Shown: positions 37,371-44,306 of the stretch, in pieces | Layout of the letters: every line of letters starts with the position of its first letter | Position numbering within the stretch: position 1 is the first letter of the stretch | Origin: a virus | Direction: 5' to 3' (one strand) | DNA: 44,306 nucleotides | IMG/VR virus record: IMGVR_UViG_3300045118_000300 | Coordinates: 1 to 44,306 of that record | Notes under the pieces: model-generated | What the model was told of the DNA's origin: nothing | What the model saw: only the letters and a program-made list of their open reading frames with translations | Database searches by the model: none | Translations under genes and position numbers: made by a program

Positions 37371-40300
37371 TGGTTGCAAATTTAAAAAGAGATGATAACA
37401 GAGTAACAGTATTGGGAGCAGTAACTGATGATAGTAACCAAACTGTCTCTAATTTACTTGTCGACCCTACAACAAAGCGACTTAAGGTTTCAATGACTCA
37501 GGGAAGTATTGTTACTGGTCCAAGTTCATCTATCAACGAAAATATCTCCGTATTTGATGGAACAGGAGGAAACAAAATAAAGGACGGTGGAAAAAAAATA
37601 TCCGATTTATTATATTTAGACCAGACAACACCACAGACAATATCAAACGGAGTGCCTTTGATGACTACTGCAGTTGATGGAGCTGGGTCACAAAATCAGT
37701 TGGTCAATAAAGAGTATGTTGATTTGGCAGTTGCTTCTTTGGAATTGAGTGAATTTTTTCACGATGATGCTTCTGATATAGGGGGAATTTACTATTTAAT
37801 GGACGAAACAGAAGATACGGCTGGGACTGTTGTTTCTGCGGCTGTGCCAACTGGGACTGCAAACATTTTCAACTTCGCGACTGCGGCTAATAAACCGCAC
37901 TTAAATAGGTTAGTAGTAGGGGTATATAACTCTCACTTCCATATTTATCGCTCGGTAAGTGCTACACGCACCGTATCTATTTATTTTGAACTATATAAAA
38001 GAACATCTGGCGGGTCTGAAACATTACTTTCAACTTCAGAGACGCAGCAAATTACCACAACCTCAACAAGTTATGAAATACACTGCGTTTTGGCAACTGA
38101 AGAAACTTTAGATGTAACAGACAGATTAGTCATTAAATGGTATGCTACTGTAACCGGAGCTGGAGGGGCAGACCCAACTGTTACTATGGACGTAGGTGGA
38201 ACGAAGAATAGCCATTTTTCGGTGAATGTTAATGCTACTGAACTTAAGTCCATATTTGTTCCTTACACAGGAGCGGAAGACAATGTTGTCCTTGGAGCAA
38301 AGACACTATCTACTACTGCGGGACTAATCACTCCCAAAATTTATCCTTCCGCTGACTCTACTACGGCTATTCAAATTACTAAGGCGGACGGAACAACTAA
38401 TATTCTCAGTGTTGATTCTACCAATAGTAGAATAGGGATAGGGAACGCCGCCCCAAATGAAGCCCTAGAAGTAACGGGAAACATTAGAACTAGCGGAGTA
38501 TATAAAATTGGTACTCAACAAGTACTTACACTAGGTGCTGGCTCGCTTACGGGTAATCTGATTGTGGGAGACGGGGGCGGAAGTTTGACACACGCGAGCG
38601 GAAGTGAGGGATATTACAATACAACTATCGGCTTGGGAGCGGGAAATGGATTGACGACCGGATACAGCAATTTCTTCGGCGGGTATCAGGCGGGGTATGG
38701 TAATCAGACGGGGGCAGGAATTGTGGCGATTGGGTATCAGGCGGGATATAGTAATACTGTTAGTAACGGCACTTTTATTGGGACTTCTGCGGGAAACGCT
38801 AATACCACCGGCGCAGTGAATACGTTTGTAGGAAGTGCAGCTGGTCTTCTAAACCAGAGCGGCAGTTATAACGCCTTCTTCGGCTATGCGGCGGGAAGAG
38901 CCAATGTTTCTGCGGAAAGAAATACAATGGTCGGACATTATGCTGGATACAGCAACACGGGCTCGTATAATACTTTTATCGGCCAACAAGCGGGAACCAG
39001 TAATACTTCCGGCGCGGAAAATGTTTTTATTGGCCAAAACGCTGCCTATTACAACCAAACCGGCTCTAATAATGTGGTGGTTGGAAAACAGTCCGGCGGA
39101 ATAGGATCAGGAGCGGTGAATTCTTTTAGTAACAACACCTTCATCGGATACGCGTCTGGTTACTCCACCACCACCGGCGGCAACAATTTCTTCGGCGGGT
39201 ATCAGGCGGGGTATACGAATGCAACAGGAGCTGGCAATGTGTTCCTCGGTTATCAGGCGGGGTATAACAATACAGTAGGCTATAACACTTTTATTGGCTA
39301 CCGAACGGGACTGAACAATACTTCTGGTGTAGGAAACTTCTATGGGGGGTCGCAGGCGGGAATTTATAACCAGACTGGTAGTTATAATGTTTTGATCGGA
39401 CTTGAATCGGGCTACGGCGCTGCTTCCAACTCTTACTCTTACAACACTTTCATTGGTTATCAGACAGGATACAGTATTACTACTGGCGGGAACAACTTTT
39501 TTGGCGGCACTCAGGCAGGTTATTTTAATCAAACTGGTTCTAATAATGTTTTAATTGGTCTCCAATCGGGAATTGGCGTCGCCTCCAACTCCTACTCCAA
39601 CAACACCTTCATTGGCTACCAAACGGGCTACTCCACCACCACCGGCGGGAATAACTTTTTCGGCGGGTACAAGGCGGGGTATGCAAACTCTAGTGGAGCA
39701 GAAAATACATTTTTGGGTTACGACTCTGGTAAAGCTAGCACAACGGGTTTACAAAACGTATTTACTGGAACGTCAGCGGGACAATCTAATACAACAGGGA
39801 GTTACAATATTTATTTGGGAGTGTATTCGGGCAATTTTAACCAGACAGGCGCTTATAATACAGTTATTGGTTATCAGTCTGGGCGTGGCGTCGCCACTAA
39901 CTCCTACTCTAACAACACCTTTATCGGCTATCAGACGGGGTATTCCACCACCACCGGCGGCAATAACTTCTTCGGGGGGTACCGGGCGGGGTATAGTAAT
40001 CAGACGGGAACAGGATTAACTTTTTTGGGTTACCAGGCGGGGTATAGCAATACCGCAAGCGAAAACACTTTTATCGGAAATGAAGCGGGATATTCAAACA
40101 ATACGGGAATAGAAGGTGTTATGATGGGTTACAGGGCAGGTTATGCTAACACTTCAGGCAATTATAATACTTTCATAGGAAGAGCAGCGGGAAGATACAC
40201 TCAAACAGGCGGATACAATACTGTTGTTGGTAGTTACGCCGGTTTTGGCGTTTCCACTAATTCATATTCTTACAATACTTATCTTGGCTACGAAAGCGGA

Positions 40301-40762
40301 CAAGGAACAACGACTGGTGGTAACAATCTATACGGCGGCTACCGCGCTGGCTACACCGGCACAACCGCCGCCAACTCGGTCGCTCTTGGCTATCAAGCCG
40401 GTTACACCAATGCCACGGGAACAGGCAATGTCTTTCTGGGCTACCAAGCTGGCTATTACGAAACCGGCAGTAATAAATTATTCATTGACAACCAACAAAG
40501 AGCCAGCGAAGCGGACGCGAGGACGAAAGCGTTGATTTATGGTATATTTGATGCAGCCACGGCCAATCAGGAACTTACCTTCAACGCAGGCAAAATGGGT
40601 TTCCACGGAACGGCGGCAGTTGCGCAGACAACGGGGTGGTTAGTAAGCAACAAAACAGTAGATAAGATTCTCGACTGCGATGCAACTACCCTAGACGAAG
40701 TGGCAGATGTTCAGGGAACTTTAATAGATATATTAAAAGCCAACGGGCTATTAGGAGCATAA
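37370..40762 (+). CDS. Giant repetitive tail-fibre protein
   Basis: Of 1130 residues, 1-45 hold the KRDDNRVTV attachment module. Residues 45-400 are a beta-rich head/shaft including GIGNAAPNEALEVTGNIRT (fibre-shaft signature). About 36 repeats of a roughly 16-residue unit, consensus NTFIGYQAGYSNTTG, follow (about 420-1035). A C-terminal region (1040-1130: QRASEADARTKALIYGIF, then LDEVADVQGTLIDILKANG) forms a trimerising tip common to phage fibre proteins. It is likely a long trimeric receptor-binding fibre. Confidence 0.75.
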   Translation: MVANLKRDDNRVTVLGAVTDDSNQTVSNLLVDPTTKRLKVSMTQGSIVTGPSSSINENISVFDGTGGNKIKDGGKKISDLLYLDQTTPQTISNGVPLMTTAVDGAGSQNQLVNKEYVDLAVASLELSEFFHDDASDIGGIYYLMDETEDTAGTVVSAAVPTGTANIFNFATAANKPHLNRLVVGVYNSHFHIYRSVSATRTVSIYFELYKRTSGGSETLLSTSETQQITTTSTSYEIHCVLATEETLDVTDRLVIKWYATVTGAGGADPTVTMDVGGTKNSHFSVNVNATELKSIFVPYTGAEDNVVLGAKTLSTTAGLITPKIYPSADSTTAIQITKADGTTNILSVDSTNSRIGIGNAAPNEALEVTGNIRTSGVYKIGTQQVLTLGAGSLTGNLIVGDGGGSLTHASGSEGYYNTTIGLGAGNGLTTGYSNFFGGYQAGYGNQTGAGIVAIGYQAGYSNTVSNGTFIGTSAGNANTTGAVNTFVGSAAGLLNQSGSYNAFFGYAAGRANVSAERNTMVGHYAGYSNTGSYNTFIGQQAGTSNTSGAENVFIGQNAAYYNQTGSNNVVVGKQSGGIGSGAVNSFSNNTFIGYASGYSTTTGGNNFFGGYQAGYTNATGAGNVFLGYQAGYNNTVGYNTFIGYRTGLNNTSGVGNFYGGSQAGIYNQTGSYNVLIGLESGYGAASNSYSYNTFIGYQTGYSITTGGNNFFGGTQAGYFNQTGSNNVLIGLQSGIGVASNSYSNNTFIGYQTGYSTTTGGNNFFGGYKAGYANSSGAENTFLGYDSGKASTTGLQNVFTGTSAGQSNTTGSYNIYLGVYSGNFNQTGAYNTVIGYQSGRGVATNSYSNNTFIGYQTGYSTTTGGNNFFGGYRAGYSNQTGTGLTFLGYQAGYSNTASENTFIGNEAGYSNNTGIEGVMMGYRAGYANTSGNYNTFIGRAAGRYTQTGGYNTVVGSYAGFGVSTNSYSYNTYLGYESGQGTTTGGNNLYGGYRAGYTGTTAANSVALGYQAGYTNATGTGNVFLGYQAGYYETGSNKLFIDNQQRASEADARTKALIYGIFDAATANQELTFNAGKMGFHGTAAVAQTTGWLVSNKTVDKILDCDATTLDEVADVQGTLIDILKANGLLGA
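38630..40470 (+). repeat. About 36 tandem 45-50 bp coding repeats in the fibre gene
   Basis: The units encode G-Y-Q-A-G-Y-x-N-x-T-G with 3-6 residue links. A higher-order block (NSYSNNTFIGYQTGYSTTTGG in parts NSYSNNTFIG and YQTGYSTTTGG) recurs about five times. DNA copies such as GGCGGGTATCAGGCGGGGTAT are locally near-identical, favouring copy-number change by recombination. Confidence 0.85.
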
Positions 40763-40798
40763 TTTTTAAGTTAAAAAAAATGAAAGGGGGTAAATAAA

Positions 40799-40858
40799 AT
40801 GATTTTTACAAAAGAAGGAAGAATAACTCTTGAGGGTTCTAATACATATATTAACTAA
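40799..40858 (+). CDS. Possible 19-residue peptide with SD site
   Basis: ATG 40799 lies 9 bases after AAAGGGGG, a rare SD-like site on this strand. The frame encodes MIFTKEGRITLEGSNTYIN. It ends 9 bases before the next gene. Weakly supported. Confidence 0.2.
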   Translation: MIFTKEGRITLEGSNTYIN

Positions 40859-40867
40859 TTAAAAACA

Positions 40868-41104
40868 ATGGCAAACTACAAAACAGTGGAACAAGGAGAC
40901 AGGGTTTTAGTAGAAAAAAGTGAAAGCAAAACTATTAAGACGGTTATCGATGTAGAACAAAAAAAACTGGAATGCGAGCAAATCGACAATGAAATTGCAA
41001 ACTTGATTGCAAAAAAAAATGAGATAATTGCAGAGTTAGAAGCGATAAATGCAAGTGGAGTGGTAACAGTTGATGCAATTCCCGCGCCAGTAGAAATTAA
41101 ATAA
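40868..41104 (+). CDS. Small coiled-coil protein after the fibre gene
   Basis: This 78-residue protein has a beta start (YKTVEQGDRVLVEK), then one long coiled coil (about 25-65). It could be a fibre chaperone or attachment factor given its position; this is inferred only. Confidence 0.45.
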   Translation: MANYKTVEQGDRVLVEKSESKTIKTVIDVEQKKLECEQIDNEIANLIAKKNEIIAELEAINASGVVTVDAIPAPVEIK

Positions 41105-41117
41105 TTAAATAAATTTT

Positions 41118-41489
41118 ATGAAATTTAACCTGAGAATTATTCTAAAAGACCTTGAAGGCAAAGACCTTATTCATGAAGACAATAAAACACCACTAACTGC
41201 TGGACTTACAGCTGTTTCGGCTCTTTTAAATCCAGAGATGGAAGAAAGGGGAGAGCCAAAAAAGTTAGACGCTACCGAAATAATTAAGCGATATGAGTTG
41301 GCTAAAAAGATAACCGAACACTTAAAAGGAGAAGAAGATATTGAATTGGAAGTCGAAGAAGTTACAAAAATAAAGGAACTAGTTGCAAAGCGATACCTTC
41401 CTTTAGCAACAGGGCGGTTTTATGATTTACTTAAAGAGCAAGAAAAAAACATTCAAAAAACTGAAAAAGTTGAAGAAAAAAGTGAATAG
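41118..41489 (+). CDS. Small phage virion-region protein
   Basis: This 123-residue protein opens with MKFNLRIILKDLEGK and has helical segments (IIKRYELAKKITEHL, then LYLPLATGRFYDLL-like RYLPLATGRFYDLL at about 92-105). The pattern resembles small tail-region proteins found beside tape-measure or fibre genes. The function is unknown. Confidence 0.45.
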   Translation: MKFNLRIILKDLEGKDLIHEDNKTPLTAGLTAVSALLNPEMEERGEPKKLDATEIIKRYELAKKITEHLKGEEDIELEVEEVTKIKELVAKRYLPLATGRFYDLLKEQEKNIQKTEKVEEKSE

Positions 41490-41534
41490 TTAGATTCCGC
41501 AGGAGGGTGGAAACGTAACTATTAAACTAAAACG

Positions 41535-42356
41535 ATGCCGGACTCTCGCAGTGGAGCTATACCAAGTAATATAACAATGTCAGCTTCCCAGTCAATAAGA
41601 AGGAATGCTGCTAATGACGGGTTTGAATCTTGGACAACCCCCACTGAAATTGCCGCTCCTACTGGCGCGATAGTAGAATGGGCGGCGAGAGTCGCTCCCA
41701 CCAGTTGGCTTCTCTGTGATGGGAGTGCCGTTTCCCGTTCAACTTATTCCGCCCTATTTAATGTTCTTGTTCCAAGTCGTGGAGAGGCTACTATGACAAT
41801 CGCGACCCCTTGTGTTGTTACCTTATCCGCTCACGGTTTAATCACTGGAGACGCTATTTATTTTACTACCACTGGAGCTTTGCCGACAGGTCTTGCGGCT
41901 GATACCCTTTATTACGTGGTTTATATCAACTCGTCCACATTTAATCTTGCTACTTCTCGAGCTAATGCGTTCGCGGGGACTAAAATAAACACTTCTGGAA
42001 CTCAATCAGGTAATCATACTCTTTATGAGTGCCCGTGGGGGCTAGGAAATGGTTCTACTACCTTTAATGTTCCAAATAGAGTGGGAAACGTTGGTGTTGG
42101 ACTAAATACTGTGGATACCACTGATTTTACAAATATAGGAAAAACTGGAGGAGAAAAGACCCATACTTTAGTGGTGGCGGAAATGCCCGCTCACAATCAC
42201 ACTTATTATCGTGCTCCAGTTAATTCAGGTTCATTGGACTTTACTACGGGGTCTTACAATACCAATCAAGTTCAAAATACTGGCTCGACTGGAGGAGATG
42301 GAGCGCACAACAACATCCAACCTTATATGGTATTTAATTACATAATCAAAACATAA
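41535..42356 (+). CDS. Tail-collar-domain protein with inserted beta module
   Basis: This 273-residue protein carries a phage tail collar domain: PTGAIVEWAARVAPTSWLLCDGSAVSRSTYSALF, shown in parts PTGAIVEWAARVAPTSWLLC and DGSAVSRSTYSALF, at about 42-76. The domain resumes at GNGSTTFNVPNRVG (about 170) after an inserted module (about 85-165: VVTLSAHGLITGDAIYFTT). It ends EKTHTLVVAEMPAHNHTYY and IQPYMVFNYIIKT, typical of receptor-binding tips with His-rich metal sites. It is translationally coupled to the next gene (TAATG). Confidence 0.8.
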   Translation: MPDSRSGAIPSNITMSASQSIRRNAANDGFESWTTPTEIAAPTGAIVEWAARVAPTSWLLCDGSAVSRSTYSALFNVLVPSRGEATMTIATPCVVTLSAHGLITGDAIYFTTTGALPTGLAADTLYYVVYINSSTFNLATSRANAFAGTKINTSGTQSGNHTLYECPWGLGNGSTTFNVPNRVGNVGVGLNTVDTTDFTNIGKTGGEKTHTLVVAEMPAHNHTYYRAPVNSGSLDFTTGSYNTNQVQNTGSTGGDGAHNNIQPYMVFNYIIKT

Positions 42357-42619
42357 TGACAGTTTGGAATAAACCATTAACAAACAAGACAAGTTGGACA
42401 AAGCCATCAGATGTAAAAAGCGTTTGGAGTAAATCTTCTAAAAGTAAGGATGGCTGGAACAAATCGGCAACCACTCCGCAAACGGTTGAGACGGGTTTTT
42501 TGATTCAGGAAAATGGAAAGAAATTGCTTCAGGAAAACGGATATGATATTCTTTATGAAAGATTGTCGGCTTTTAGAAAAGTAGCAAATTTAATTAAAAC
42601 GATATGGCAGAAGATTTAA
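42356..42619 (+). CDS. Small Trp/Lys repeat protein
   Basis: In this 87-residue protein the first 40 residues repeat the pattern W-x-K-P/S (VWNKPLTNKTSWTKPSD, VWSKSSKSKDGWNKS). The remainder is a helix-rich tail with LLQENGYDILYER. It overlaps the tailspike start by 16 bases. It may be an adaptor between collar protein and tailspike. Confidence 0.45.
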   Translation: MTVWNKPLTNKTSWTKPSDVKSVWSKSSKSKDGWNKSATTPQTVETGFLIQENGKKLLQENGYDILYERLSAFRKVANLIKTIWQKI

Positions 42620-44004
42620 AAATATCAGAACTACCAGAAACAGTTTCGGCAACCCAAACAGACCCGCTTCCAGTTGTCAACGGGGGGGTTACTTCACGTA
42701 TTACTAAAGCTAATTATCTTAATCTGGATACTGACGGAACTCTGGCAGGAAACTCCGATACGAGAATACCTAGCCAGAAGGCTATAAAAACTTATTCCGA
42801 CACCAAAATAGCTTCTACATATCTGGATACTGATGTTACTCTGGCTGCCAATTCAGACAGCAAGATTGCCACCCAAAAAGCCACAAAAACTTACGCTAAC
42901 ACAAAATATCCTGTTTTCAATGTTGTAAGTTACGGAGCGACGGGGGACGGTTCTACCGATGATTCAACCGCAATTCAGAGTTGTATTACTGCGGTTTCTA
43001 CGGCTGGGGGTGGTGTAATTGTTTTTCCCAAAGGAGTTTATAAAGTAGGCACTACCATTACAATGCCCAATAACTGTTTAGTGTTGGGACTTGGCGGATT
43101 ATCTAATGGTTCTAATGACGGAGGTGTATATAACGGAGCGGTGGAAATAATTGCCAAATCAACTTTATCTGGTGATTTAATAGATATAAGTGATAAGATA
43201 AGTATAACTTTCCAAGATATACGTTTTGACGGCGATAAAGATTATACCAGTTTTACGGGCAGTTTAATCAAGGGAATTTACACATCGGCGGGAAATAAGA
43301 ATATAACCTTTGAGCGGTGCTCTTTCCAGAACTCTCCCAATTCTGGAAATTATGCTATTAGGACACAAACAAGCACGGGAACTATGAGCGGAATAACTTT
43401 TAAAGATTGTCGTTTTACTAATAATCAGCAGGGAGTGTATAACGCTTTGGGAAAAGTAGTATGGACTAAATTTATCAACTGTGTAATTAGCGACAATGTA
43501 CGGTCAGACAATGCTGGAGTACTAAGATTTATAAATTCCAACTGTCTTGTTGATAATTGCGATATGGAAGGAAATACAGGCACGTTTATTAAAGCGGTGG
43601 GGGGTGCGGATGTCGCTTCGGTGATTTCAATTCACGATAACGACTTAGAAGCGTATGGGGCGTATAACCTTATTGATATTGATTCTTTTTCGGGAGGTAT
43701 TGTGCACGATAACGAAGGTGTTACGATGGGAGGTTCAGCGATAAGAATGGTCGCTTGTAATAATTACAATGTTCACGATAATAATTTTACTGGAACTACT
43801 AATAACGGATACGGATGTTATGTAGTGGGAAATTCGGACAGATTTAATGTGCAAGATAATACATTTTACGGCGATTTCTTTAGTGGAATAACGCTAGAAA
43901 CTGGTTACACAATGAATAATTATATTGTAACTGGAAATAATACTACGGATGGTGTCGTCGATAATGGCGGCGGCAGTACTAAGTCGGTAGCCCATAATTT
44001 ATAA
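42604..44004 (+). CDS. Tailspike with pectate-lyase-like beta-helix
   Basis: Of 466 residues, the N-terminal attachment region (1-105) holds a duplicated unit (DTDGTLAGNSDTRIPSQKA and DTDVTLAANSDSKIATQKA). From about 108 a pectate-lyase-3 type domain begins: FNVVSYGATGDGSTDDSTAIQ, in parts FNVVSYGATGDGS and TDDSTAIQ. It is followed by GGGVIVFPKGVYKVG and many beta-helix turns (NITFERCSFQNSP, FKDCRFTNN). It is likely a polysaccharide-binding or depolymerising receptor-binding protein. It is the last complete gene before the circular junction. Confidence 0.75.
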   Translation: MAEDLKISELPETVSATQTDPLPVVNGGVTSRITKANYLNLDTDGTLAGNSDTRIPSQKAIKTYSDTKIASTYLDTDVTLAANSDSKIATQKATKTYANTKYPVFNVVSYGATGDGSTDDSTAIQSCITAVSTAGGGVIVFPKGVYKVGTTITMPNNCLVLGLGGLSNGSNDGGVYNGAVEIIAKSTLSGDLIDISDKISITFQDIRFDGDKDYTSFTGSLIKGIYTSAGNKNITFERCSFQNSPNSGNYAIRTQTSTGTMSGITFKDCRFTNNQQGVYNALGKVVWTKFINCVISDNVRSDNAGVLRFINSNCLVDNCDMEGNTGTFIKAVGGADVASVISIHDNDLEAYGAYNLIDIDSFSGGIVHDNEGVTMGGSAIRMVACNNYNVHDNNFTGTTNNGYGCYVVGNSDRFNVQDNTFYGDFFSGITLETGYTMNNYIVTGNNTTDGVVDNGGGSTKSVAHNL

Positions 44005-44015
44005 TTTACAAAAAA

Positions 44016-44306
44016 ATGTTTACATATACCACTTCTAGAAATTTGTTTGGAACTCTTACGGGTAATAATAGTTCTTCTAATCTTACTTTAGGAGATACTC
44101 TAATTAACAGTTCTGATGCCGATATAATAAATTACAAGCGGTGGGATTTCTTGGAAACTTCCCGCTATTGTTCAACTGTTGCCAGCCAACAGATGTATTC
44201 CAACCCCAATTCACTAGATACACTAAAATCGGTTTATGTTACAATTTCTAACATTAAGTATATCCCCAGAGAATGCCCCGACAGAGACACTTGGAATAGG
44301 TTGAAC
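44016..44306 (+). CDS. Head-tail adaptor/neck-like protein, 5' part
   Basis: The ATG at 44016 follows an A-rich leader. The frame is open to the contig end (97 codons) and joins in frame with 2-766 after the 154-base overlap, giving 300 residues in total. The N-terminus is MFTYTTSRNLFGTLTGNN. See the partner entry at 2-766. Confidence 0.65.
   Translation, partial: MFTYTTSRNLFGTLTGNNSSSNLTLGDTLINSSDADIINYKRWDFLETSRYCSTVASQQMYSNPNSLDTLKSVYVTISNIKYIPRECPDRDTWNRLN
44153..44306. repeat. Terminal overlap, right copy
   Basis: Repeat of 1-154 with six synonymous differences within its last 28 bases (matching 127-151). Evidence for a circular or terminally redundant genome of about 44,152 bp. Confidence 0.9.

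Noticed and set aside
39555-40535. Two open plus-strand frames inside the fibre repeats (39555-40019, 40224-40535) and minus-strand frames (38849-39532)
   Set aside because: They are open only because the repeat unit lacks stops in those frames. The protein sequences are repetitive shadows.
1-44306. Alternative genetic code (recoded TGA or TAG)
   Set aside because: TGA, TAG and TAA all end well-supported genes (for example 16980 TGA, 14820 TAG), and no conserved gene is interrupted by them.
1-44306. CRISPR array, integrase or prophage repressor
   Set aside because: No regularly spaced repeats with unique spacers, no tyrosine or serine recombinase motifs and no repressor-type protein were seen.

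Overview
This window is an essentially complete genome of a tailed, podovirus-like (P22/T7-type virion) bacteriophage, probably from a metagenome. The contig closes on itself. Bases 44153-44306 repeat bases 1-154 with six differences, all of them synonymous, so the circular map is about 44,152 bp and the first gene (start at 44016) runs across the contig ends. Stop codons are standard: TAA, TAG and TGA are all used as stops. The genome is AT-rich. No integrase, repressor or CRISPR array was seen, so a virulent lifestyle is the simplest reading. Most genes start after A-rich leaders with AACTAA-like tracts and no Shine-Dalgarno (SD) sequence, a pattern known from Bacteroidota and some other lineages. 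The host cannot be named from the sequence alone.

Layout. (1) 44016-4641: neck/tail and small virion proteins. (2) 4658-8908: a 1416-residue virion protein with a C-terminal lytic transglycosylase-like domain. (3) 8949-10202: a lysis cassette of small membrane proteins around a C39-like cysteine peptidase, ending near a tRNA 3'-end-like scrap. (4) 10267-19142: rightward early genes, including a replisome-organiser-like protein, an orphan DNA methyltransferase, a Rad52-type annealing protein, a DIP1984-like protein, a DUF1064 nuclease-like protein, a Gp37/Gp68-type CxxCxYC protein and many small proteins. (5) 19459-22552: leftward accessory genes. These include a cassette of small Cys-rich proteins that, unlike the rest of the phage, have strong SD sites and contain a circularly permuted 100-bp repeat. 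(6) 23264-44004: rightward packaging, head and tail module: small terminase, large terminase with two inteins, portal, scaffold, capsid, beta-helix and decoration-like proteins, fibres, collar protein and tailspike.

The most striking feature is in the large terminase gene. Intein 1 carries an ordinary in-frame LAGLIDADG endonuclease. Intein 2 instead has a complete HNH homing endonuclease gene (27428-28102) in a different reading frame, entirely inside the intein. The intein frame stays open throughout. A consensus-type promoter (TTGACA, 16 bp, TATAAT) lies inside the intein coding sequence 22 bp upstream of the HNH ATG, and an in-frame TAA directly precedes that ATG. This looks like an overprinted, independently expressed homing endonuclease nested in an intein.

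The gaps between genes are rich in structured RNA candidates (10502-10591, 12291-12761, 14904-15007, 17316-17422, 20765-20871, 22612-22870, 28562-28685, 30877-30967). Several have mutually exclusive or pseudoknotted pairings typical of attenuators. A possible -1 programmed frameshift at an A8G6 tract extends a small zinc-ribbon protein (14201-14493).
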